Positions 12,598 to 25,795 of a DNA stretch of 64,000 nt are shown piece after piece (positions within the stretch are counted from its first letter, which is position 1; each line of letters opens with the position of its first letter). The stretch comes from Lepturacanthus savala (taxonomy: Eukaryota; Chordata; Actinopteri; Scombriformes; Trichiuridae). A program made the position numbers and the translations under genes. The stretch spans positions 30,148,098 to 30,212,097 of the forward strand of contig CM060470.1 in assembly GCA_030544235.1 (NCBI GenBank), in the 5' to 3' direction. The notes beneath the pieces are model-generated. The model saw nothing but the letters and a program-made list of their open reading frames with translations, had not been told where the DNA came from and made no database searches.

Positions 12598-15500
12598 ATG
12601 ACAGACTGATTGATTTCAGTAATAATCTAGGAAATAAATATATTACAACCTATAAATACATTGCCACCATGAAGTAACTGACCAAACCAATCCAACCTAT
12701 ATAAAGGCTCTAGGTTCTATTCTATAAGAAAAAAAAATCCTCTTTCTACAATGGAAAAAATGAACATGACATAAAACTCTGACTGTCCTCATTCGTTACA
12801 GCGAGACATGTGGACAGTTAGAGGGGGAAAACCACAGGGGCTGATTAATGAGCCCTGAGCTTCCTTTTGGCGCAGTCAAAAAGCTATAAACCAAGAGAAA
12901 TCCCTATTCCTACAGCCTGATCGTGTATACTAAGGGGAAAAATAGAAGCAAAAACTGTAAAGGCTGATTCATTGTTCTGCGTTAATCTGTGCAAAGCTAC
13001 GACGTAGCCTACGACATAGACTACGCAAGGGCCTTATGCCATTTTGAGCTTTAATACATGTGCACAATGGGGACTGAAACTGCACCATTTGCAATGTCAC
13101 CACCAGTAAATATAGTAAATATATCTCTACATTTATACAGGGAGTCCCCCTGTCTGTCATGTTGCATTGTCATGTTTCTACAGTTACCCAGAAAGGACAA
13201 ACCAAACAATGGCTCTAAAAATGTTTTTTTATGGCAATCATAGTTTTTTTCTACACATTTGGGTACCCAGTCAGCTGCAATATGTACCATCACCAGTAGA
13301 TGTAACCAGAAAATTACACACTGTACCTTTAAATTTGTTGCTAAGATTGTTCCATTGGTTGTTCTATATTTCAGATCGGATTCAAGCTCAGATATTGCAA
13401 AAATGCATTTAAGAAGTTGTTTTTCAAGTAAAGAACAGAGAAAAAGGAGTGAAATCCGACTCACTGTGTACTGACCAATCAGACAGAGGGTTCATGTGGA
13501 GGGGGACCTTAAAGAGACAGAAGCTAAAACAGCCAGACAGAGTTGGGGGCTGCACAAATGTCCAATATAAGATGAATGAGTTTTGACCTGTTGTCAACAC
13601 TGATGATGTAGGGTATATCATACAAATATATTCCAGCAGACCATCAGAATATAAATAAAGACCTGGAAATGTGCATGTTATACCCTCTTTTATGACTGCA
13701 ACAAATGATAATAACTTCCTGAAACCAAAAGTGACATCTTCAAACAGCTTGTTTTTCTGACCAGAGATTTTTGGTTGACTATCACCTAAGTAAAATTACC
13801 TATCATGCCTCTTTACTAGTGTCCTGTATACTACTCAGAAGTTGAGTTACTCACAGAGATTTATAAAGCCAAGACTTCGTCCCGTGACCTACCTTCACCC
13901 AACATCAGCAATAAACTTTTAGAACTGGCCCCAACATCCATTTGCGGTGTAATATATCATCCCACAGACCAAATACATTGTGAGCATGTTGGAGAATTTC
14001 ACCACATGAGGAAAGCTGCTCAAAGAACACAAACATCTTGTAGCACGACAGTGGAAACCCAACTTTGCTCTTTGATTTCAAACATATCTAGTAGAGACAT
14101 ACTTTATGCCTTGGCTTTTTATCCATTGTACAATTTTCAGATTGAATTTTTCTCTCCACTGTAATTATGAGTGTTTGACCAAACAATGCCCAGGGTATCT
14201 GAGTCAGGACTTCTCTAATTGCATGTTAGTGTTACTATCACATTAGTTCGGGAAATGGAGCAACACTCATGGATGCCTGGCAGCCATGTTTTCCCTCTAA
14301 AAATGACTTCACAGCCCTGACTTTCTGGTCCACAGCCACTGTGGTTTTGGCCGAAGTGTGTTGCAGAGAGAGTGAGAGACACAGATGCTTCATATTATCC
14401 GAGCTTCCTCGCTTACAGTTCTTTGGAAACTGCTGGCCATAGCTTGGCGAGACAGTAAATGCAATGCAATGCAATACAAAAGACCTAAAAAGACTAGGAA
14501 TTTCATAATTCCATTCTGAAGTCAAATAAGCAATTCTGTGCCAGGAAATAAAAAACATAAGGATGAGATCAGGATCAGAGTAAAAACATAATAGAGGGAG
14601 AGGAGTGTTTTATAGTAGTGGTCCCCCATTACACCCCACACAGCAGTGGACCCCTGTAATTTTGGAGAAAAGTATATAACCGTTTGTTTTTCTTTCAGTT
14701 TTGCAAGATTAGATGCAAAATATTTTAATGAGGCCTCTGGTCTGGAAGGTCCTGCCCGGTCTTTGTGGTCTGCCATGCTCACATTATGATGTCGATGAAC
14801 CAGCCAAGAGAACACCTCTCAATTATAGAGTCAGAATAATGCTGGATAATAACCTGGTGTCTATTCAATTTATGTTGTGATAATGCTTTGCCAAGAACTA
14901 TAGAACAATGTGAGTATGCAGGAAAAGGTTTCTGTAAGGAAAATGATGGCATATAATACTAGCGCTGCCCCCTGCCCCCCATCAGTCAGAGGCCCCTCAG
15001 TCCACTGACATTCTTCAGGGGAAAATCGTTCCACTATGTCAACTGAAACAGCTCGCCGCATCTTAATACCATGTAATGTCTGGCTTTTTGTTGATATCTT
15101 GTGTTGGCAAAAAATATTGTTGTCCATTTCCGATCCATCACTGGAATAGATAGCACACATTAGCTCAGGGGCCTGATTTGGCTTGTTTACTATGTTACAT
15201 GAGCATCTGTTCCTGTAACATAACACTGTTACCCTGAAAAGTCCTGCTGAACCCAACTCAAAGACCTGACAGTTCAATGAAGCCTTGCTTGTTGCCACAT
15301 GTGTAAAGTAGTAAATCATATCAGGTAGTTTGTTAATCAGGGTCCTTCCGGAAAATGCTGCATTCAATTGAGACACTAAATAGCTCTTAATTAAATCATC
15401 CCCTAAACTCAATGGGATATCTGATTGCCAGATAGTTTATAATGAATGAACAGTCGAGTATTTGTATTGAACAGCCAAATCCTTGAATGAGTTAAAGTCA

Positions 15501-16925
15501 CCTATTAGAACATTATTTTAGTAAAGGTCTTAAAGTATCTGATTTATTAATCATATTTTTCTGCACTATATATATGTCAGTTTATTCTGACACAGCCATA
15601 GGTACACTTTTTTTTTCAATTTCTAGGTCAAAATACTGCCAATCCACACTGGTTTTATGAGATTACATCTCATTCCCATGTGCACTGTCACCTCACTGGT
15701 TTGCTTTCATCCAGGTGGCTTTACAAAGAAGGGGAAGCAGCTACAGCTTCACTAGGTTTGGATAGCTGCATAAAATGCAACAGTGAACCAGCCTAATGAA
15801 CTATTAATAATTAATTTAACTGGATAATTTCCTGAATAGTGAGGGTAGCAACTAAACACACATGCCTAATTATTAGCAGGTCAGCACTCAATAACTTATG
15901 TATATTATATTGTTAACTGCTCCACTGGGTTCAGCAGCAGAGGTGGGCGATAATTCTCAGTGGATTTGTGACTATGGGCAACCTCCTTCACGTGTGAGTA
16001 GTCATGCGATCCATTCTTAATATGAAAATATTGATTATTGCAGCTTTAAGGCTCTCCTTCACGTGTGTTTAATCACGGCCCCCTAAGATGAAGATGTCCT
16101 AATCTGATTTAAACTCTGGCTTCTCTATATATCTATCTTGCTCACACACACATACACACACTGCATCCAGTCATTGTGACAACCGGTACCTCCTGAAGCC
16201 ACATGAGAGTACAAATAAATCCTACAGGACGAGTGTTGTTGTTAATCCTTTAAATGCAATATCTATGTTCGTCAGCATTTTTATATTTAGCTCAGTACAG
16301 AGACCACAGAGTAGTAGTTTATACATCTCAACTAACAGCAGTCGGTATTAAATCACATGTAAATTAGTTTGATTTTCTTCTAAAGATGTGAACATAATTG
16401 CTAATTGAATCCCGAATATTCTGTTGGCAGATGAAGCAATACAAGAAAGCTGTCGCCTCAATACTTGAAGGCACAGTGTCATTTTAATCTGTTAAAATGA
16501 CACTGTCTCGCTGATGACATAGCATGGTATTATGAGAATTGTTTCTATCATTAGCTTACTTTCATCTTTAATGAGTCAAAACTGAGACATGTATTTTTTT
16601 TTTTTTTTTTATGGAAGCCAGATTATCTGCATGTGTCTTCTTCTCCTTTCCAAAGCAAATGGACCTGGTGATTAAAAGGTAAAAAACACAAAATAAAGGC
16701 TGTCAAGCACCAAGCGAGCTTAGTATGTTGCTCTAAAATAAAGCCCTGCATCTGGTTAAAAAGAGAGTTTAAAGTTACTTAGCTTAAATTAGCAATAAAA
16801 AATTAGAGATTTTTAAAAATTACTAAACGGTTGAAATCATTTATGATATTTAAAGAACAGAAATCAACACAATATTTAATGCAGCTTTAGTCATTTGTTG
16901 ACATTTTAATCCACAGAAAAAATAT
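12598..16925. other. Non-coding stretch with minor repeat fragments
   Basis: 12957-13035 has palindromic ACGACGTAGCCTACG motifs resembling a fish repeat. 13300-13330 carries TTACACACTGTACCTTTAA, which looks like a lone MITE terminus. 16590-16610 is a poly-T run. One long minus-strand frame is listed separately. Nothing else recognised. Confidence 0.45.
14870..15412 (-). other. Unidentified 180-codon open frame
   Basis: This is the longest uninterrupted ATG-initiated frame in the window. The protein has no recognised domain. It contains several cysteines (a CSC pair near residue 71) and a hydrophobic stretch near the C-terminus (ALVLYAIIFL). No promoter, polyadenylation signal or splice partner was identified, and codon use gives no clear coding signal by eye. 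In about 60 kb of AT-rich non-coding DNA one such frame could arise by chance. Confidence 0.12.
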
Positions 16926-17290
16926 AGCGTGATATCAGGTAAAATTGGCCATTTAAGGTTTGGAGGTCCCAGCCCCTCTGGAAATTAGAGCCAATGACTA
17001 CAAAGGATTTCAAACTGTTGAAATAACTGTATTTAACAAGAAACAGGTGATTTGATTAGTTTATGGTTTCTATGGCAGTGAGACAATACTTCAAATCTAA
17101 ACTGCACCAGAACTGTGCATGGTAAGTAGCCTGACATGACAAATCTAAGTAAACCCATTTTACCTGAAACCACTCATGCACAATAAAGTTGAATGACCAG
17201 AAACAGTCATTATTAATCATAAATATACATGAAAAGGCATTGTGTTATTATCCCAAGCGATTTACCAAAAAGTGTCCCAATTTAGGTAGG
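16926..17290 (+). mobile_element. Repeat family G, copy 1
   Basis: The left end AGCGTGATATCAGGTAAAAT is followed by GGCCATTTAAGGTTTGGAGG, as in the copies at 49911, 56594 and 63325. The body matches through GACAAATCTAAGTAAACCCA and CCAAAAAGTGTCCCAATTTA. The right terminal repeat is decayed (TAGGTAGG instead of ACCTGATATCACCCT). Non-autonomous, no open frame. Confidence 0.75.
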
Positions 17291-18194
17291 TTTAATTGAT
17301 GCTATTATATATATTCCTTTAGGAATTATTAAATGCCCTGCAACAGAAAAGCACATTTAATTCATAGCCAAATTGACCTTAGAAAACCAAGTTATTTACG
17401 AGAAGACAGTCTGCTACTGGACTAGTGTTACAATGGAAAGTGTAGCAACACAAGAGATTTATAATTTGATGTCTCACACTCCATAAGTCTGTCGTACACT
17501 GATGGGGACCTCCACAACTCAAATGTTCTCACACTCCAGCTGCTTTGATAGCAAATAACACTGGGCTGGAGACAACGGTCTTTCATTTTGCTACTTGTTG
17601 CTCACAGACCAACACAAACACACTATACACACAATAGGGACGTAATGAAGCACAGAGACTTGGAGAGCAGACAGGACCCCAGCTAATTGAGTGGGGGCTT
17701 CCCATGAACAGCCCCACACACCTCCCACCCTCCCCTGTGTCTCCCCCAGCTGCTGGGATCTCTTTCTTTGCATCACTCCCGCCAGTTCTATTGTCCTCAA
17801 CCTGGTGCTGCCAACCTCTCACCCTTGACCTAAGACTTTAGCCCCCCCCCCATCTGATCATTAGACGAAGGAGAAACCTCCTCCATTCAGTGCTAGCCGG
17901 TGCTACTCAGCAGACCAGCCACTCAAGACCCCAACCATGTCAGGATTCATCGTCAGCACTATGGCAACAGAGCAGTCGACACGCAGATCACTTTAATGCC
18001 ATTGTCCCACAAGGCACTCCTCACAGTTCTCAGGCCCCCCTCTGCACCCTGGGGCTGTATCCTGGAAGAACAGGGAGAGCAACCTGAACCTGACACTTCA
18101 ACCCCCCCAGAGAGATGTGTTTGTCCACAGATTCTCAATCAAATCAGTTTAGACATGAAAAAATTCAGTTTAGGGCAAAAGAAAGAAGGAACAA
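17291..18194. other. Non-coding stretch, nothing recognised
   Basis: Short open frames overlap on both strands around 17583-18208. None has a recognised domain or splice context. Confidence 0.5.
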
Positions 18195-18690
18195 AACCTC
18201 TAGACTAGGGGTGAAAATCCCAATTTCATTGAATGAGTACATTTTCAGAGAATAATTTCTGGAGGGGACATGAAAAAAATACTATACTACCATAATAATC
18301 TGGCCCTATCTTCTCCCTCTCCCTAACACTCTGCAGCACACTCTCTGCAGCTTGCCTTGCAGGTTTGAGCCCCCAGCATGTTCAAATGTTTTAAACAATG
18401 TTATTAAAATTAAAAATAGTAGTTATGGCAATGTTCCATATGTTTTTATATATTTATATGTAAGGAAAATGAGATCATTAATTAACAAGAAAAAAAAACT
18501 ATGAAAATGTTTGGTGTAGGACACTGCACCTCCCTCCTCTCTCCCCCTAGTCGCTGCTGTTACAATAACCTTCATTGTTTGAGCTTGTTAACAATCATTA
18601 ATCTGATCTTAACAAGCAGACGTAAAAAAGAGGCTGATTTAGGACTAATCTTAACTAACAAGTGGTGTGATAAATGACTTACTGGCTTCT
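18195..18690 (-). repeat. Repeat family X, copy 2 (reverse)
   Basis: Reverse complement of the copy at 25306-25795. One end is AGACTAGGGGTGAAAATCCC and the other is AAATGACTTACTGGCTTCTA. Internal matches include AGAATAATTTCTGGAGGGGA and TACCATAATAATCTGGCC. No coding capacity. Confidence 0.75.
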
Positions 18691-18784
18691 ACATATTGGT
18701 TCGACTGGTTTCTTCCACATAGCTAGCTACTACTGGCCCCGCCCACTGGAAAACAGTATCTGAACAAAACCACTTTGAGGAAAA

Positions 18785-19140
18785 GACATTGCTTTAATTC
18801 ATTCATTCATTCATCTTCTATACCCACTTATTCCTCATTAGGTTCACATGGTCTGCTGGAGCCAATCCCAGCACATTACAGGCGAGAGGCAGGGATACAC
18901 CCCAGATGGTCGCCAGCCAATCATGGGGCACACACACCATTCACTCACAATTTAGAGTCTTCAATTAACCTCAGCATGTTTTTGGACTGTGGGAGGAAGC
19001 TGGAGAACCTGGAGAAAACCCACGCAGACACAGGGAGAACATGAAACTCCACACAGACCAGACTGAGGTCTTGAACCTGCGATCTTCTTGCTGTGAGGCT
19101 GTGTGCGCTAACCCCTGTTCCACCATGTCGCCCCATTTCT
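18785..19140 (-). repeat. Dispersed fish repeat, 3'-tail type (reverse)
   Basis: Begins with an (ATTC)n run. It then holds CTGGAGCCAATCCCAGCA, GGCAGGGATACACCCC, TTTTTGGACTGTGGGAGGAA, GAGAAAACCCACGCAGACAC and TCTTGCTGTGAGGCTGTG. From memory this is a very common fish retroposon tail of LINE/SINE type, here in reverse orientation relative to the copy at 12478. The exact family is not named. Confidence 0.8.
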
Positions 19141-20967
19141 TTAATATTCAAAATAATTTATTTGTGTTTACAAAGATTTTTGGGGGGGACAACTTTGTGT
19201 CCCTTCTGCAATTTCCACCTATGCTCTTGACTGATCCTTTCCTCTGGTTGACCTGTTGGACTGGATCAATCCATTACATCTTTGCTTTGAGCACCAATAG
19301 GCAGTTCTCCAAAAGCACCTTCTGTGCAGAGTGAAACACAGGTATGTGGACATTTGATGTGAGGCAGTCGCCACATCGTTATCAGTGTCTAAACATTTGC
19401 AATGTCACTGATCTATTCTGCACACATGCCTTATGACAATTTGGGAGAATTATGTTGATCTCTGCAGCCAATGCTCAGTTGTACATCAATTTTGTTTTAT
19501 CAAAGCAGGGACAGAGCTCCAGAGCAGATTTGTATAATTCCAAATTTCCCTGCCTCGCTTCCCTGCCACAGTTCACTTTGTTACATGATTTTTAATGCAA
19601 CAAGAAATAGGGACATGTACTTTACTGTAGCTGCTTCTAGAACAATGAAAAAAGAAAATAACTATATTCCTATATTGTCTTGGGAATAAAAAAAATCATA
19701 ACCAGCTACAGGAATCAAGAAAATTTTAATGAAACTTGCCGTTAAGACGTTGCACACATATGACACACCATGCATGCAAGCTTTCACACGCTTTCAAGCA
19801 CCTGCATGTATATTTTATGAACACAGAATTGCAGAAAGCTTGCTATGTACATGCCAGATGCTCTGCTCCCTACAATAAATTACTCATTCTTTCAGCTGGG
19901 GTCCTCCTATTGTTACAGTATGGTTTTCCCATAGAGTAGAGGTCAGAAGTTAAGATGACTTATGAGATGTCTCGGTAGCGTAGCTATAATATTCATACAG
20001 CTTACGGATCTGTCCTCTGGTCTGCGTGTGGTTACGGGGTCAAGCTGTTTTTCAGACAGAAACATCTGGGATTTCCTCTCCCCCTGAAGCAACTGTTAGC
20101 TGGTATTTTTCTCCTTTCCTCTATAGCGAACCTATGGTGAGTGACAAGAAGCCTAAAAGAAAGTGTGAAGTGTGCAAATGCTAAAGCATCAAATGGTTTA
20201 ATTACTCCATTGTATGTTTTAAGAGCATTTGTAAATCCAGCAATTTAGTTAAATTGAAATCCATCTTCTAAATCCCTAAACCGTCTGTCTATGGGGCAAA
20301 CGCCTTCTCAGCTATTGGGTTTCCTGCATCTGTTGCTTTATAAAAGCTCAGCTACAGTGCAGATTTTCATCTGCTTGGCAGCAGAACCTCTTCCTGCCTA
20401 TCAAGCCTTTCTCTGGAGAACAATAAGCAGACAATGAAAATTCATTTGGAAAGGCAGAAAAGAAATTCCTGGCAACAAGAGAGGTAAAAGGTGTCGCTTT
20501 CACGCAAGGTGAAGATTCGTGTGCATTTCCTGCAATCTTCCATAAGCAACACAAGCTGTTTAGATGGAAGATGGAAAAGAAAGTTTTGCTGCATCTTTGG
20601 ATATCATCGTTCCTGAATATGGAGACAAAGCAAAAGTCATAATGGGTATTCATTTAAATTCCTGCTTAATTCATCCCAAGCGTAGCATTTGGCAGAATCC
20701 TAATGGTCTGAGGCTGTCTGGCACAGCTCTTCATATGGTGAGCATTTCTCATTGGTGTGCCGGGGTACCCCAGATGCTTTTGTCTTACGGTTGTTTAGCA
20801 GCTGCGTAAAAGCACTGAGGACAAAGACCTATCTGTGGAGGGTTGAATACACTCTGCAGGCACATGGCCAACAGCTCAATCCTACAGGCTCCCACAGTTG
20901 AAAAGCAGACTAATGAATTCTGCTCTCACTCCTCACAGATGATCTTACAGGAAAATTAGCTGGAGTT
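19141..20967. other. Non-coding stretch, nothing recognised
   Basis: Several short open frames on both strands (for example 20348-20653 minus) lack recognised domains or splice context. Confidence 0.5.
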
Positions 20968-21265
20968 TAACAGGACTGAGCAATATATCAATATTATATT
21001 GATATTGTGATATGAGACTAGATTTTGTCTTAGATTTTAAATATTGTAATACATTACAGCAAAGTGATGTCATTTTCTGAACTTTCCAAACTGTTCTATT
21101 ACTTGCCTTCATGCACTTAGTCATTTTAATAACATTACTGACTCATTGCGCAAATATTTTGTGAAAGCACTATAGTCATCCCTCATCGCTAGAGCTACAA
21201 TAATTATTCGACTAATTGATTAGTTGCCAATTATACATTGTCAACTACTTTGAGTCATTTTTAAG
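20968..21265 (+). repeat. Two adjoining dispersed fish repeat fragments
   Basis: 20968-21190 contains CTGAGCAATATATCAATATT, AAAGTGATGTCATTTTCTGA and AATATTTTGTGAAAGCAC, resembling a fish repeat known from memory. 21190-21265 (AGAGCTACAATAATTATTCG then ACTAATTGATTAGTTG) resembles a second family. Both are partial and diverged. Confidence 0.6.
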
Positions 21266-21995
21266 AAGAAAATTCACACACTCCACATCACTCTGTAAAG
21301 CACCAACCATAGACCCTTAAAACAAAAGACTTCATGGTGCATTCAGGCGTACCTTTCTAAACACAGAAATCTAAACTTGAACGGCCAAGGAGGTTGAAAT
21401 GGACCTATTTTCCTTTGTTGAAGTACAGACACATCATTACTTTCTTATTGTTTCACTGCAGCATTTTTAAAACGTCTTAACAAGCGCACCCTTTTATCCT
21501 CCTCTCTGATAAATTGAGTGCAGAAAAGATATCATACTTGCCCCAAATATAACCTACTTCTCTTTAAGCGTTAATATATTATTAACTGCCAAAAAAGATA
21601 TCCCCATATGAATATATAGAATATACATAATCTGTAAAATCTGTAGGGGAGAGAGTATTATTTTGTGATCAGAAACTCTTCCAGTTTCCATCTGTAGTCC
21701 AAGTAGTATTGACCAATCATGTTTGAGCAGGCTGTGGTTGCATGTGTTTAATGAGCTCATGTGGAGAGCTGCACAGAGCTTAAATGGTATATCGGGACCT
21801 ATGGTAGTCGGCCAACGATTAAGCTTTTTTTTAAGCTAGTTTTTACTGTCTTTTTATTTTATCAGGTTCATTTTTGTGTCTCAAGCTGCTTGACTAACAA
21901 ACAGCAAAGGAAGTCTTGGACTGGTTATCTGGATTCACTGAAGTGTTAACCCAATCAATAGTTGAGAGCCAATCATATCTGAAACTGGTGTCTTA

Positions 21996-22574
21996 TTAAC
22001 CTGATATTTCATAGTGTTGCCTTGGCAGCAATTACTTTATGTTCATTTTTCTAAAAAGCTGTCATATAAAATCGGGTTTTTACAGCTAGGTGTGAAAAGG
22101 AGGCTTTTTTTTGAAGGACATTCAATTCATGCCGTCACATGACCAGGATATCCTCATGGACATTTGACATGTTTTGACATGTGAGCATAATTGCTTCATA
22201 ACTGAAGGTTGTCTTTTATTCCAAATTTTGGAAGTTTTTAATAAAAAAAAAAAAAACTCACTATCTGGGGTAATTAAACTTTTATTATTATTATTATTAT
22301 TTTACATTTTATTAAATTTTAATGTTATAAGCTCTTTTTTCTTATGTGCCAAACTAGATATGTTACAACATATGGCCACAATATGCAAATATGAAAAATT
22401 CCTAGTGCATGCAACCTAATAGAGTGCCATTGAGTCTAGCATGGAAACTGAGACTATGTTTACAACTTTTTCTTATATTTTTAAATATCTATTATTTAGG
22501 CCATTTTAAGTAATAAAAGCATTCTAAACATGTTTTACCATGTCTAAGTAATATTTCATGCAATAGAGGGTTAA
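21996..22574 (+). mobile_element. piggyBac-like MITE (family P, copy 2)
   Basis: 579 bp from TTAA at 21996-21999 to TTAA at 22571-22574. The left end is CCTGATATTTCATAGTG (decayed) and the right end is TTTCATGCAATAGAGGG, the mirror of the CCCTCTATTGCAT terminus. The interior has TACAGCTAGGTGTGAAAAGG shared with copies 1, 3 and 4, a poly-A run and a (TTA)n tract. No transposase frame. Confidence 0.75.
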
Positions 22575-24828
22575 CAGACAATATTTTCTACAAATTTCAT
22601 GAATGTACTCATGGAGTCAGCAGACATCAAGTCGTCCTTATGGCTGGGGTACAGTATGCTCAGAAGTGTTGGCCACGCTCAAAGGTGGCGGGGGAGAGGA
22701 AGCCTGCCACCATGTCGTGTAATATCATTTAAAGGGTATCCATGGTGCTGCTGCAGACGTTTGTTTGAGGAGTGACAGAAGTGAAACTTCGGTTGAAGCA
22801 TGTTTGATGCCTTACTGGAACCTCTTGTGCCAGCTTCAGCATTAGTGGTCACCCCCGTGGCACTAATCCTCTGGCCCAGATCCTGACCACCACAGAGCAA
22901 GAAGCATAAACTATTCACACGTCACTCTTCCAACACTGAACGCATTATGGGATCTATTTACTCGCGTTTCCAAGGATGGCCAAAGAAAATAAACCATTCT
23001 GGGAGAACTTTATTGACTAATCAATGTTCGCGGGCCATGTGATACGGAGAGAGTGTATCAAAGGCTACTCAATGTTTTTTGGTGCCGTAGAAAATGTGGC
23101 GATTCAGAGAGCGTTTGTTGCATGGTTTACTGTAGATAGCAGAACAGCTGAATGCTTGTTGAACGTGTCAGTGAATGTTCATCAGCTGCAGGGTCGCTTT
23201 GCTCCCCCCCACACCCAACCCATTATTTCCAACAAGCCTTCTGGAACGATCATCTGGCTGAACAAAACACTGATACAGATTGCTTGCACCACTGGCAAAT
23301 ATCAGCACTCTCTGCACTCTGCATCCATTTGTTGATGCCAACTCAAATCGGATAACCCTTATATGCATGTATTGAACAGTTTTAACGTGGATAATGGGTG
23401 CTTTTCTGAAGTCGCACAGTTAAGATAAAGCCCAGATTGTGTCTTTGGGATATTTCATACGACACTAGGGCTCAGCAGCCGCGTGCATATCTGACCGGCT
23501 GTGTGCATTTGCATATACAGTGGGGAGTATTTTCAGATATTTAAACAGCATCCTGTTTCTTCCATATGGCGGTGACATCTCTAACAAGGGTGAATTTCAA
23601 ACACACAGTCACCCACTCACATCTATTCTGTCCAGCTTTTTGAATAGGCTTTTTAGGAAATGTGACGGCCAACGCTGACACATGCTTGAACAGGCATCAC
23701 TGTTCAGGAACTTCTATTCCTATCATTTCATGGCAATACAATGCTCAATGGGCCTCTTTGTTGTCAGAGGAGTTATTAAACTCTGCAAATTAACACGACC
23801 GCTCTGGCAGACCTGCAGTGTCAAAGGGAAACAACAAAATCTGGATGCAGAGGAAAGAAGTGACAATGAGAAAAGGAGAGAGAGATGAGAGGAGAGAGAT
23901 TTCAAGGGAGAAAACAAAGTGGAAGCAGGACAGGAAGCAGAAGATGAATGAAGTCTTGATTTAACTAAAGGGGTCTCTTTCTGAAGCTGCAAGATGTGCT
24001 TTATGGGCCCCATTTACTGTATAATTACCGAAGATGCTCGTTCATATCCTATGCCAAAATGGAAAGAAGCCCAGAAATCATCTAAGTATGACAGCGGCTA
24101 CCTCATTACGGAGGATATTTGGAGTAATTAATGATTGCGAAAACCCAAGACAAAAAGCAATTCAGGAGTTATCAGTGGCAACATAATAATGTGGGATCAG
24201 TCAAAAAAATTTAGCACCCACTTTATTCGAACTTCATTTCTTATCTAGACTCATGAAATTCAGGGAAGGTCAGTTTCTTTCTCTGCATTTCTGCAGTGAA
24301 TTATCTTGTAGTTTTTTTGCATCTCTTTAGGGAACAGAAGTGATGTTCATATGAGCTACATTTGCCTCTGAAAAGCACAATCTGAGTCAACAGAAAATAG
24401 GGGAAATGATCAGACCTCGGCGTTGTTGCTCAGACCATCGGGTGACAGGTTGTTAATTTCCAGAGTGCAAAAAGCACCTCCGCTGGTGCAGCATTGGCAG
24501 CTGGCGGGAGTTTCCTCTCCATGGACTCAGGATGCGGGGTCATGCAGCCCATACAGAGACCACCACATGTGTTCACTGACAGAGGTTGCTGCCGATGTGC
24601 GAGTAATCAGAAGTTTTCCAGACATCCTAGATCAGATCATGCAGCATCAACAAAAAAAGAGCACAAGACATCATAGCTGGAAATCCCATGGTGGTGGGGG
24701 GAACAGGGGACGTGACACCGCCCTTCTTATTCCTCAAAGCGGTTTACATGTTGTTTTCCAGTGGGCCTAATGGCTAATTTTGACAGTCAGCTAGTGGCTA
24801 GTTAGGTGAAAGAAACTAATCCAACTAA
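22575..24828. other. Non-coding stretch, nothing recognised
   Basis: A purine-rich run lies at 23840-23960. Open frames at 23024-23335 and 24423-24770 have no recognised domain. Confidence 0.5.
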
Positions 24829-25305
24829 TATCTACATTGTAGATTCTCACTGAAGGCATCAAAACTATGAATGAACATGTTTATGATGTTATGTACTTAA
24901 CAAAAAAGGTGAAGTAACTGAAAACATGTTTTATATTCTAGTTCCTTCAAAATAGCCACCCTTTGATCTGACTGATAAAGCAAGAAATTCCACTAATTAA
25001 CCCTGATAAGGGTTAACTATGAAGTGAAAACCATTTCCGGTGACTACCTGAAATGGTAGTTCATCAAGAGAATGACAAGAGTGTGCAAAGCAGTAATCAG
25101 ATCAAAGGGTGGTTATTTTGAAGAAACTAGAATATAAAACATGTTTTCAGTTATTTCACCTTTTTTGTTAAGTACATAACACCATAAACATGTGTTCATT
25201 CATAGTTTTGATGACTTCAGTGAGAATCTACAATGTAAATAATCATGAAAATAAAGAAAACACATTAAATGAGAAGGTGTGTCTAAACTTTTGGGCTGTA
25301 CTGTA
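24829..25305 (+). mobile_element. Tc1-derived foldback element
   Basis: Two arms of about 145 bp (24829-24975 and 25096-25241) are inverted copies of the same Tc1 3' end, including AGTGAGAATCTACAATGT and AAGTACATAACA. The right side also carries a frame ending GGYFEETRI-stop (about 25107-25136), the last residues of a Tc1 transposase, and a terminal repeat AGAAGGTGTGTCTAAACTTT ending in TGTACTGTA at 25305. The left terminus is missing. A fragment of the same family is at 43499-43672. Confidence 0.8.
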
Positions 25306-25795
25306 GAAGCCAGCAAGTCATTTATCACACCACTCGTTAAAATTAACCTATTTTTTAAGACTCTGCTGGTTAAGATCAGACCTAATGATTTTTAATGAGC
25401 TCTAACATGGAGGGAGCGAGAAGAAGAGTAGAGAGAGAAGGAAATGGGTTTTCATATTTTTTCCCTCATTCCTGTTTCATGATCTCATTTGCCCTATGTA
25501 TAAATATAAATAAATATGGAACACTGCTATAACTACTATTATTACTTTTAATACCATTGTTTAAAACATTTGAACATGTTGAGGGCTTAAACCAGCCAGA
25601 TTATTATAGTAGTATAGTATTATACTAATTTTATTTATTTATTTATTTATTTATTATTAGTATTAGTATATAATATTTATTTTTTTCATGTCCCCTCCAG
25701 AAATTATTCTCTAAAAATGTACTGCTTACTGTCACCCCCAATCAATGAGATAGGATGTTCATCCCCGCCTGACACATCCCAGACACACGTGTAAA
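25306..25795 (+). repeat. Repeat family X, copy 3
   Basis: Begins GAAGCCAGCAAGTCATTTAT directly after the Tc1-derived element and ends near GGATGTTCATCCCCGCC. It matches copy 2 in reverse over nearly its whole length. An (ATTT)n tract and TA-rich expansion lie at 25630-25680. Confidence 0.75.
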
